This document shows positions 13,160-20,684 of a stretch of 20,684 nt of DNA, piece after piece; positions within the stretch are counted from its first letter, which is position 1, and every line of letters starts with the position of its first letter. The notes below the pieces were generated by a model. It worked only from the letters and a program-made list of their open reading frames with translations. It ran no database searches and was not told the DNA's origin. The stretch spans positions 1 through 20,684 of the forward strand of contig BNYG01000035.1 of NCBI GenBank assembly GCA_026000155.1, given 5' to 3'. The translations under genes were made by a program, and so were the position numbers. The stretch is from Bacteroidia bacterium (lineage in GTDB: Bacteria; Bacteroidota; Bacteroidia; Bacteroidales; Azobacteroidaceae).

Positions 13160-16100
13160 TTAGTGTTTGATAATCGTTTTACGAGCGTGTCGTTCTGCAT
13201 TGTGTAATTTGACAATATACGTTCCGCCAGGCAAAGACGAAATATCGATGCTGTTGTTTTGTTTGGTCCGGTGCAAAACTTTCACACCGGCCAAATTAAA
13301 AATATTCACATCAAAACCGGCTATTCCCTTCACATACAAAAGCTGGTCGGTCGGATTGGGATAGATGGAAACGGCAGAAGCTAAGTCATTCGTTTGAATC
13401 TCTTTAATCCCTACTGTTTCATCCGTTACTTCAAACCCGTTGATATTCCAACCTTCCACCATTACTTTCGCTTGTTCGCCAGTCAGGTATTTCGAATCAA
13501 ATTCCAAGGTCACTGTTTTCGACTCGTTTGGAAGCAAAGAAAAATAATTATCGCTGTAAAAAACAGGCAATACCCGTTCGTTGGAGGCATTTTTCAACAC
13601 TTTCAGCCGGATCATCAATGCCACGTCGTTGGTCGGATTGGAAATTTTTACTTGGATTGTTCTTGTGGAACCTTGAGCGGATTTTGCCAACTTACCTGTC
13701 AAAGTTACTTTATTCATGCCTGTTAATGAACTGTAACTCTGATAGGTATTTCCACGCCAATAGAAATTTTCGGACAGCACTTCCTCTCCTTGTTTCAATT
13801 TCAGTTTAATAAAATGAACCGCTGATAATCCGTCCGGATAAGTTATGGTGAAACAATCTTTTACTTCGTCATCCTGAATAGTTGCCTGAACCGAATTGGA
13901 ATATTGCAATGTTCCATCCATGTTATAAACAAACGCTTCGGCAAGCAAACCGGGATACACTTGTCCGGTATTGTTCGCCACTTTTACCTTGTTGGAAGCA
14001 TGATCCCATAAAATATGGAGCGGTTCGGAAGCGCTTTTGCAACCATAATATCCTGCTGTTTGTTCCAGGTAATAATCGTAGGTTTGCCAAACGGTGGAGG
14101 GCCATGCCGATTGACTCATCCACATCAAAACGCCGTTGGCTTTATATCCGGCAAACGATTCAAACATGGCTTTATGATTTTCCATGTTGACCATTTGCGC
14201 TTTCAAACAAAACTCTTCCAAGCTGTTGGGAATTCCGTATTTGCGAACAGCCAAAGTGTAAGCGCTCGATCCCTGGGCGCTGTTGCAGTAATCGTGAATA
14301 CCCCATATTTCATTGACAGGCCATTGTTTATCAGCGGGTAACATGGCTTGCATGCTTTCCAAAGAAGGAACATTGGGCATTCCTATTTCGCTGTGGATTT
14401 TCCGGCTCGACCGGTTTTGGAAATACCATTTCGGGTCTTTCACGGCATAAGGACCAAAACCGCTGACCATTCCTTCGGCGGAATGAGGAATATAAATTCG
14501 TGTTCCGTCGAGGGTTGCCACGGCATTTTGTAAAGCCGTATTCAATGCAGCCGGCGGATTGCCTTCGTTTCGTCCGCAATAAAAAGCTACGGACGGATGA
14601 TTGCGCACCCTTTTTATTTTGTCGATGGCATTGGCCATAAACATCGTTTCGTTGTTCGGATTCGGTCCGTCGCCCGGATTTGCCAACCAGAAATCGTCCC
14701 AAATCAGGATGCCGTATTTATCGCAGGCTTTGTAGAAATAATCGCTGCCGGTCTGGCCCACCCAGTTGCGGATCATGGTGAAATTTTCCTCTTTGTGCAA
14801 ACGAACGCGGTTGTCGTACCCTTCCTCGTCTAAACGCAGCAGGGATTCACTCAAGCCCCAGTTGCCGCCGCGCAGGTAAATCCGTTTTCCGTTCACATAA
14901 ACAGTTAATAGCCCTCCGGTAGTCGTGGTTGTAATTTGGCGAATGCCGAAAGTCGTTTGTTTGGTATCCGAAACGGCGCCGTTTGCTTCAAAAGTCAAAT
15001 CCAGATTGTGCAAGAATTGATCGCCGTAACCATGAGGATACCAAAGCGGAGGATTGTCCGGCAGAACCGGTTCAACTGTAATGGTTTTCACTTCCGAAGC
15101 ATTGAGCGTAACATTCTGACTGAATGTAATATTCCCGGGATTGATCACTCCTTTCAATACACCGGAAACAGCTGCGGCAGCATTGTTTTTAAGCTCTACA
15201 TTGACCTCAATACGTGCCTTATATTCCGGAATATCAGTCTCAAAATTGCTTATTTCTTTCGTCACTACAAACGGATCCTGAATGGAAACTTCTTTGCTTG
15301 CCGATAAAAATACATTATCCTGAATACCGATATTGCGTCCGCGGATGGTAGGCAGCCAATCCCAACCCACACTGGCATGAATGGTTGGATTATCAGCACC
15401 CAAAGCGCCGCCGTTCGGACCGGCATCGGCGGATGTTTGAAGTGTTACCGCTCCCGGCGTGTCATTTTTATGAATATAAACCGCCACGTAAGCTATTTCG
15501 CCCGGATTTACGAAGTCCGTAATGTCGAATTTGCCGCGAATGAAAGCGCCTTCGATCCGTCCTGCCGAATTTCCATTGACATAAATATCTGCTTTCCAAT
15601 TAATTCCGTCAAAATTCAGGAAAATTTTCTTTCCTTCATACGTTTTTGGAACCACAAACGAATTCCGGTACCAGAAATCGGCGGTGAAAAAAGCATCCGA
15701 TATCTGAAGCTGCTGGTCGCCATAATTCGGATCGGGAATAGCGCCGATATTCAGGTAACTGGTGAGAATGGTGCCCGGAACCGTTGCCGGAATCCATTGG
15801 CTATCGTCAAATCCGGCTTGTGCAATCTGGTCGCCTGTTCCGGAAACCACTTTTGCCCGTTGGAGTTTCCAATTTCCTCCGGATAAATATTGGGTGCCGT
15901 CAGGTAGGGGATTGGGCTGAGGTTGCGGGGCAATCGTCAGGCCTCCGGTTCCCTGTATTTCAAATTCAATCAAAGCATAATTTGCAGCATCTGCCGCCGT
16001 TTGAGTGGCATTCAGGCGTACATACCGTCCGTAAGCATTGATTGCTGCTTCATCCGTATGGCCGTCGCCGGTAGTTGTGGAATACACTTCGCTCCAGGTT

Positions 16101-19100
16101 TGCGCATCGTCCGATAATTCGATGCCGTAGGCTTGGGCGTAGTTGTCATCCCACAATAGTTTGACTTTTTCAATATCGCATACAGCGCCCAAATCAATGT
16201 AAATCCATTGGTTTCCGCCGGCCTTACTGATCCATTCACTGGAAAACTTCACGGCTTCTACCCGGTTGACCTCTCCTTCATACAATCCGATTTCGGACAA
16301 TTGCAGGCGGGAATCGCCGTGGTTTTCGCTTACATCCAAACGATACATTTTATAAGACGTTGTATTGCTGATTGTAAACGTTTTGGTTTGTTTGCGTTCC
16401 GTAAAATCAATATTGGCTTGTGTATCCAATGCCACCCAGTTTTCACCATCATTGGAAGCTTGCAAGGTCCAGTTTTTCGGATCACGGCCGGCTTCATCGT
16501 TTGCCGAAGCCAGGGTGTATTTATTAATAGGATATGCATTGCCTTCACTGAAAGCATATTGCAACCAGCAGGCAGGATGGAAGGTCAAAAATTTGGTTTC
16601 GACCGTACCGTCGAAAGCCATTTCTTTTGCCTCTCCCGACGGAGAATCGGAATATTGGCAGGAAATGGTTGCGGTTTTATAAGTTCTTGAGTCGCCATCT
16701 GTTACTAAATGGGCTGTATTATCGTAATTGATGGCGCTGGAATGATAGGCCGCCCGGTTTAACGCCAGGTTTTTTGTTTCCGCATCGGTGCCGTAAACTT
16801 CCATTTCCCATAGGGAGTAACCATAAGCAGAGCCTCTTTTCACTCCCTGCATACGGACATAACGTCCTGTGACATTGGTCAATGGAATTGTTTCTATACC
16901 GCCGTTTCCTGCCGTTTGAGTATAAACATCCCTCCATTTTGCCTCGTCGTTGGAAATTTGCAGCTTGTACGATTTACCATAAGCGGCTTCCCAATTGAGT
17001 TTGATTTCAGTGATGTTTTTTTTTGACCCCAAATCCACTTGTATCCATTCGGTATCGGTATAGGCCGATGACCAACGGGTACCGGTATCACCGTCCACGG
17101 CATTTGTAGGTGGACAGTTATCGGCTATAGATGAAGATTTTACCGCTTGTTTCAAAGCTAAATTCCGGGGAACGTCGTTGGTGGTCAGGGTGATTTCAGC
17201 GCTTTCTCCCGCTTTTAACTGAATAATCCGTCCTTCATTGCCCAGCGAAGAAGGAATAATGGGTACATTGCCTGCAATGGAAACGATGCCTCGCCGTTGA
17301 ATCAGCGTAATATCCTGATTGATATTCGATTTCAACCGGCAGGTAATCGTGCGGCTCTCCTGATCCCATTCCAAGTTTTCAATCGTCACCTGATTTCGCG
17401 TTTTTATTCCGGAAACAGAACCTTTGGTCAACGATTGGGGAATGGCAGGCAACAGTTCGATCGCATTGTCTTTGGAATTGACTAACATTTCCATCATAAT
17501 CGTCGGAACCGTATGGCTCGGATCGGTACAAAAAACATTGAAATCTTTATAATGAGCCGAAGCCAGACTTTTGTAAAAGAAATCTTCTTTGATTAAACGG
17601 AGCAATTTTCCATTCACCGATTGACCGTTATTCAGGTTGGCTGCAATCAGTGCCGCATGCAAAATACCGTGTCCGGCGCCTTCGTAACTGTAGCTATCTT
17701 TCTTGTTCAAAGTGGTTTGAGCCGCTTTATACAATTCGGGCGTTTTTTCTTTCGAAATTTCATTCAGCGGCCAGACGGATAGCAGGTGGCTGGAATGGCG
17801 GTGACCGTAATTCTCGCTCAGTCCCGGCCAGGACCATTCGCTTAATGCTCCATCGGAATTGACTAAGTAGGGCGGCAATTTATCCAGGATAGCCGACCAG
17901 CGTTCTACACCTCCGCCGGTTCCTTGTTCGTATCCGAATAGATTGCACATTGTAATCAGGGTTTCCAAACAGAATTTGGCTCCGGCAATATCGAAGGAAG
18001 AATTATTAACCAACGAATAAGCCGTATTGCCCGGCTGGTTTTCGGGAGAAATAGAACCGGCAAAAATATATTTTCCGTTGGCATCTGTTTTAACTAAAAA
18101 ATCTTCGTAGAAATCGCCCATTTCCCGCATTAACGGATATAGACGGTTGCGCAGAAATTCCTGATCGCCGGTTACAAGATAATGTTCCCAAAATGGATAC
18201 AACAGCCAACCCATTTCACCGGTAACATATTGATAGGGATAGTAATAGCTGAGTGCAGAGATTAAGCCGTTGAGTCCGGCGGTATTGCCGCCGCCCAACA
18301 TTCCCCGGCATCCCAACAGTTTGCTTGCATTCGTTTTGAAGCCGTCGCTCAGACGTTCAATCAATGTAAAATAACCTTCCATGGCTTCGGGCAAATCTCC
18401 GATGTTGCCGCCTCCGACCTGCAGATTGAGATTGGCATCCAGATGATAATATCCGCTCCAACCTACGTTGCAGTCGCCTGTCCAAAGTCCGAGTAAATCG
18501 GGAGGAGCCACTTCGCTGCTCGAAGATAAATACAAGTAACGGCCGGAATCAAAAAGCCTTTCCCACAAAGCGCCTTCTGCATCCGACGATGCTTTTTGTT
18601 TGGTAATCAAAGCTTCGTTTGTCAAAGTGCGGTCGGCATCGCTACCACCCAAGTCAACCGTTACACGGTCGAATAATTTTTGGTGTGTTTCGATTTGTCC
18701 GGCCAACAAAGTATTGTAATCGGTTGGAAGTAAATCCAATTGAGCTTGAACGGCTTTTTTATTCCATTCGTTCACACAATCGCTGTAATATTTTTCGGTA
18801 CGGGTCAATAAAAGCACCGCATCGGCATTTGTAACGGTCAACACATTGCCGTTCAAGGTTTTTTCACCACCGGTTACTATCACTTTGGTAACGCCTTCGT
18901 ATCCGGCTCCGTTGGTATTGGAAGGATAATTAACCCTTAAATTCAGAAAATTGCCGTCCGGCACATTGGTAAAAGTCATTCCGGAAGGGAAGTGCATACC
19001 CGCATCCGTTCCTAATTGGATGTCGCAGTTGAGTTTACCGGCGCCCGGTGCGGTTAGATATTGGACAACCACATTGTCTTTGCGGGACACAAAAGTCTTT

Positions 19101-19609
19101 CGTTCCCAATTGCCGCGGTTATCCCTCCACTTCACACTGATTTCGCCTGTCCGGAAATCACATTCCCGTACATAATCGGATATCGTTCCCCCGGAAGGAA
19201 TGTTGATTAACATCTCAAAACCGGGATGTTTATTGCCTTCGCCGCCGTCTTGCCAACCATGCACCGCATTGGCTAAGTCGTTGGCTTCTTTCCATTTGCC
19301 TTCGGCGCAATAGTTCCTGATTTTTTCCAGGTTGGCAGCGCTGACCTGATTGAAAGAGCGTTCGCGGGAGGCAGCCATAAAGAATTTGCGGTCGTTGAAA
19401 ATCACCGTTTCGTTCAAGGGATTACCAAAAACGATGACGCCCATTTTGCCGTTTCCGGCTAAAAGACCGTTCGCCCAATCGCTGTAAGTTGCCGGATACG
19501 TGTTTGAAATGCCTTTTCGTTGCTGAGGAGCATCGGCTCGGCAGATACTTTGATGGAGGAGGGCTACTAAAAAAAGGGTCGCCCACTTAAAAAAGATGTG
19601 TTGTTTCAT
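13160..19609 (-). CDS. Giant secreted two-enzyme glycosidase: GH95-like + discoidin (F5/8C) modules + GH2 + T9SS sorting domain
   Basis: A 2149-residue protein. Signal peptide 1-26 (ends RADA). Residues ~35-810 are GH95-like (alpha-L-fucosidase family): an N-terminal sandwich with SDWANGLLAGNGKMGVIVFG, then a six-hairpin toroid with SPEN (E523, candidate general acid), HRHSSHL (603-609) and CTDPSH (694-699, candidate Asp). Residues ~812-1222 hold discoidin-like modules: one complete (812-940) and one interrupted by another (see findings). Residues ~1240-1870 are GH2, closest in look to exo-beta-glucosaminidase/beta-mannosidase types: jelly roll, Ig-like, then barrel with GRNEGN (acid E1682) and HSEIGMPN (nucleophile E1741). 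After Ig-like modules, 2080-2149 (IYPNPTDQLLYV ... GGTYIVKL) is a T9SS type A domain directing export to the cell surface. It likely trims fucosylated/hexosamine glycans; substrates are inferred. Confidence 0.85.
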   Translation of the reverse strand: MKQHIFFKWATLFLVALLHQSICRADAPQQRKGISNTYPATYSDWANGLLAGNGKMGVIVFGNPLNETVIFNDRKFFMAASRERSFNQVSAANLEKIRNYCAEGKWKEANDLANAVHGWQDGGEGNKHPGFEMLINIPSGGTISDYVRECDFRTGEISVKWRDNRGNWERKTFVSRKDNVVVQYLTAPGAGKLNCDIQLGTDAGMHFPSGMTFTNVPDGNFLNLRVNYPSNTNGAGYEGVTKVIVTGGEKTLNGNVLTVTNADAVLLLTRTEKYYSDCVNEWNKKAVQAQLDLLPTDYNTLLAGQIETHQKLFDRVTVDLGGSDADRTLTNEALITKQKASSDAEGALWERLFDSGRYLYLSSSSEVAPPDLLGLWTGDCNVGWSGYYHLDANLNLQVGGGNIGDLPEAMEGYFTLIERLSDGFKTNASKLLGCRGMLGGGNTAGLNGLISALSYYYPYQYVTGEMGWLLYPFWEHYLVTGDQEFLRNRLYPLMREMGDFYEDFLVKTDANGKYIFAGSISPENQPGNTAYSLVNNSSFDIAGAKFCLETLITMCNLFGYEQGTGGGVERWSAILDKLPPYLVNSDGALSEWSWPGLSENYGHRHSSHLLSVWPLNEISKEKTPELYKAAQTTLNKKDSYSYEGAGHGILHAALIAANLNNGQSVNGKLLRLIKEDFFYKSLASAHYKDFNVFCTDPSHTVPTIMMEMLVNSKDNAIELLPAIPQSLTKGSVSGIKTRNQVTIENLEWDQESRTITCRLKSNINQDITLIQRRGIVSIAGNVPIIPSSLGNEGRIIQLKAGESAEITLTTNDVPRNLALKQAVKSSSIADNCPPTNAVDGDTGTRWSSAYTDTEWIQVDLGSKKNITEIKLNWEAAYGKSYKLQISNDEAKWRDVYTQTAGNGGIETIPLTNVTGRYVRMQGVKRGSAYGYSLWEMEVYGTDAETKNLALNRAAYHSSAINYDNTAHLVTDGDSRTYKTATISCQYSDSPSGEAKEMAFDGTVETKFLTFHPACWLQYAFSEGNAYPINKYTLASANDEAGRDPKNWTLQASNDGENWVALDTQANIDFTERKQTKTFTISNTTSYKMYRLDVSENHGDSRLQLSEIGLYEGEVNRVEAVKFSSEWISKAGGNQWIYIDLGAVCDIEKVKLLWDDNYAQAYGIELSDDAQTWSEVYSTTTGDGHTDEAAINAYGRYVRLNATQTAADAANYALIEFEIQGTGGLTIAPQPQPNPLPDGTQYLSGGNWKLQRAKVVSGTGDQIAQAGFDDSQWIPATVPGTILTSYLNIGAIPDPNYGDQQLQISDAFFTADFWYRNSFVVPKTYEGKKIFLNFDGINWKADIYVNGNSAGRIEGAFIRGKFDITDFVNPGEIAYVAVYIHKNDTPGAVTLQTSADAGPNGGALGADNPTIHASVGWDWLPTIRGRNIGIQDNVFLSASKEVSIQDPFVVTKEISNFETDIPEYKARIEVNVELKNNAAAAVSGVLKGVINPGNITFSQNVTLNASEVKTITVEPVLPDNPPLWYPHGYGDQFLHNLDLTFEANGAVSDTKQTTFGIRQITTTTTGGLLTVYVNGKRIYLRGGNWGLSESLLRLDEEGYDNRVRLHKEENFTMIRNWVGQTGSDYFYKACDKYGILIWDDFWLANPGDGPNPNNETMFMANAIDKIKRVRNHPSVAFYCGRNEGNPPAALNTALQNAVATLDGTRIYIPHSAEGMVSGFGPYAVKDPKWYFQNRSSRKIHSEIGMPNVPSLESMQAMLPADKQWPVNEIWGIHDYCNSAQGSSAYTLAVRKYGIPNSLEEFCLKAQMVNMENHKAMFESFAGYKANGVLMWMSQSAWPSTVWQTYDYYLEQTAGYYGCKSASEPLHILWDHASNKVKVANNTGQVYPGLLAEAFVYNMDGTLQYSNSVQATIQDDEVKDCFTITYPDGLSAVHFIKLKLKQGEEVLSENFYWRGNTYQSYSSLTGMNKVTLTGKLAKSAQGSTRTIQVKISNPTNDVALMIRLKVLKNASNERVLPVFYSDNYFSLLPNESKTVTLEFDSKYLTGEQAKVMVEGWNINGFEVTDETVGIKEIQTNDLASAVSIYPNPTDQLLYVKGIAGFDVNIFNLAGVKVLHRTKQNNSIDISSLPGGTYIVKLHNAERHARKTIIKH

Positions 19610-19616
19610 GATGCTA

Positions 19617-20162
19617 TTACGTGTTTATCTTCGTTTGCAAATTTACGTAAAAATTTATTTTTTTCTCATACGCCCGGCGCGAATTTTTGTCATAAAAAAT
19701 TTCTCCGCAATAAGTAAAATCCAAGACAGCCAGTATTTTCTGCATGTAAACATTATCAAAATTCGTATCCACACGAAAACTGTGTATCCCTTTCTGCCGG
19801 CACAGGTCTTCCACTTTCCGCATAAACAGTGTGGCTATTCCGCGTTTTTTCATTTCATCGGCAACGGCTAAGCGGTGTACCACCACATAAGGCAGATTCG
19901 TCATCCAGTTTCCATTGATATTTTCATAAGCCGGTTCGTCGTCAAAAATAATCGCACCGTACGCAATCACGCTGTTTTCCCGGCACAAGACGTACCCATA
20001 GCCGTTTTCGATGTCACCGGTAATATTTTCCATCGCCGGATAGCCGTCCTGCCATTGAAGGCTGTTCATTAAACGCATTTGCTCTTTGGCTTGTAGAATA
20101 ATCTGCCAAATCCGCTGTGTATCTGTTATTTCCGCTTTTCGGAATGTGATATCTTCCATCAT
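19617..20162 (-). CDS. GNAT family N-acetyltransferase
   Basis: A 181-residue GNAT fold protein. The acetyl-CoA site is the motif A block VVVHRLAVADEMKKRGIATLF (93-113), where K/R-R-G-I-A binds the pyrophosphate; motif B (HSFRVDTNFDNVYMQKILAVLDF) and a C-terminal strand (YCGEIFYD) complete the fold. This version, with NSLQWQDGYPA near the N terminus, is common in Bacteroidales and Firmicutes, with substrate unassigned. Two start codons are possible (20162 and 20159). Its stop is 7 nt before the giant glycosidase start, so both are in one transcript, though no functional link is apparent. Confidence 0.88.
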   Translation of the reverse strand: MMEDITFRKAEITDTQRIWQIILQAKEQMRLMNSLQWQDGYPAMENITGDIENGYGYVLCRENSVIAYGAIIFDDEPAYENINGNWMTNLPYVVVHRLAVADEMKKRGIATLFMRKVEDLCRQKGIHSFRVDTNFDNVYMQKILAVLDFTYCGEIFYDKNSRRAYEKKINFYVNLQTKINT

Positions 20163-20231
20163 TCTACCGTCAATGTTCTTCCTTTGATAAAAACAGTTGC
20201 TTCCGCCACCTCTGTTTTTTGTTAATGTTTA

Positions 20232-20261
20232 CAAAAGTATAAAAAAACCAATAATAGACAA
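20232..20261 (-). promoter_or_regulatory. Promoter for the GNAT - glycosidase - lipB unit
   Basis: On the minus strand TACTTTTG (20232-20239) fits TAnnTTTG, with TTG (20259-20261) 19 bp upstream. The leader to the GNAT start is about 65 nt. No other promoter of this type was noticed between the three genes. Confidence 0.6.
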
Positions 20262-20264
20262 GAG

Positions 20265-20278
20265 TATTTACGTAAATA
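20265..20278. promoter_or_regulatory. 14-bp palindrome between divergent genes (possible operator)
   Basis: TATTTACGTAAATA is a perfect palindrome directly upstream of the minus-strand -33 box. Its core TTTACGTAAA recurs at 19642-19651, at the end of the GNAT gene about 33 nt before the glycosidase start. Confidence 0.35.
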
Positions 20279-20366
20279 GTGTTCTTTATTAAATTCTTCA
20301 TGCAACGTTTTTCCGTTTCATTCCATCTATATAATATAAAATCTAATATAATATAGAGAAATACAC

Positions 20367-20558
20367 ATGAAAACAAAATTACGTCTTGCGAGTGTTTTCC
20401 TGATGCTGTCGGGAATATTTATTTTCAGTACCTCGTTTTCGGATTCTTCTACCGAAAATTGGGAGTATGTTCCGGTATTTATGAAACGTGCCGACCTCGA
20501 ACAATCGGTTTCCTATCAATCTACTGTCAGAGAAATGGAAAATCCGGGTAAAATTTAG
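20367..20558 (+). pseudogene. 5' fragment of a secreted protein gene (resembles the N terminus of LVIVD-repeat propeller proteins)
   Basis: It encodes 63 residues: a signal peptide (about 1-25, MKTKLRLASVFLMLSGIFIFS) followed by a mature start with WEYVPVFMKRADLEQSV ... REMENPGKI. This N terminus resembles Bacteroidales surface proteins of about 400 residues whose remainder is an LVIVD-repeat beta-propeller; the normal continuation after NPGKI would be a tyrosine-rich propeller strand. Here a TAG follows at once and the sequence turns into the repeats of an insertion-sequence end. The gene is therefore most likely cut by the element. Family assignment is from memory of this short stretch and is moderate at best. 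If the 63-residue peptide is instead intact, it would be an orphan exported peptide. Confidence 0.5.
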
Positions 20559-20564
20559 GGATAA

Positions 20565-20684
20565 TGGACAAAAGTGATGCTATTTTTTTAGATGTTTTGT
20601 TCAAGTGGACAAAAGTGATGCTAAATTTTTGCGGCTAAATTTATTGTTCAAATTAAAACAGATATTTTTGTACTGTCAAACGAA
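20565..20684. mobile_element. Left or right end of an insertion sequence (IS21-like by structure), runs off the window
   Basis: Two identical 18-bp direct repeats, TGGACAAAAGTGATGCTA, lie at 20565-20582 and 20606-20623 (41-bp period). Multiple direct repeats beginning with TG inside each end are characteristic of IS21-family elements, where the transposase IstA binds them. No transposase gene is visible in the remaining 61 nt, so the family call rests on end structure only. Confidence 0.45.

Noticed and set aside
20170..20376. 68-codon minus-strand frame upstream of the GNAT gene
   Set aside because: It covers the GNAT promoter and the divergent gene's leader, has an AT-driven composition and no family signal.
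1..20684. CRISPR arrays, tRNA or rRNA genes, toxin-antitoxin or classical defence systems
   Set aside because: I saw no regularly spaced repeats, no cloverleaf with a T-loop motif, and no recognisable defence operon; the VR/TR pair is explained by the DGR.

Overview
The window reads as a Bacteroidota chromosome segment, most likely Bacteroidales. The evidence is a C-terminal T9SS type A sorting domain on a giant secreted enzyme, repeated TAnnTTTG (-7) promoter boxes with a TTG/TTTG-like box about 19 bp upstream, weak ribosome binding sites, and the Bacteroidales-like hpt-adk-obg order. A Dysgonomonadaceae-like host is a guess.

Region 1 (1-2910) is a nearly complete diversity-generating retroelement (DGR). 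It holds the C-terminal end of a DUF1566/C-type-lectin-like target protein carrying the variable repeat (VR, 133-277), a MutS-domain-I-like accessory gene, an avd accessory gene, the template repeat (TR, 1543-1687) and a DGR-type reverse transcriptase. VR and TR align without gaps over 145 nt with 18 mismatches, and 17 of these lie at TR adenines, the hallmark of adenine-specific mutagenic homing. Three inverted repeats follow the VR and three potential hairpins precede the TR. The MutS-like gene carries two palindromic repeats inside its reading frame.

Region 2 (2911-5260) is a small accessory zone: a NUMOD4/HNH endonuclease on the minus strand, a 10-bp-arm inverted repeat beside a good promoter, an AAA ATPase gene broken just after its Walker A motif, and a small OB/S1-like protein.

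Region 3 (5261-9686) is housekeeping: a dCMP deaminase-like enzyme overlapping a CtpA-type S41 protease, then hpt, adk and obg in tight succession (nucleotide salvage and ribosome-associated GTPase).

Region 4 (9687-12517) has a dinD-like gene containing a near-perfect palindrome that recurs downstream of the gene with its two central bases inverted. It is followed by an ExbB/TolQ gene and two overlapping ExbD/TolR genes, a proton-motive-force energising unit without a visible TonB.

Region 5 (12487-20162, minus strand) is a compact transcription unit: GNAT acetyltransferase, then a 2149-residue secreted GH95 + discoidin modules + GH2 + T9SS-CTD protein, then lipB. The giant protein appears to join two glycosidases, with one discoidin domain inserted inside another.

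Region 6 (20367-20684) is the beginning of a secreted protein gene that stops after 63 codons next to two 18-bp direct repeats typical of an insertion sequence end (IS21-like by structure); the element continues beyond the window.
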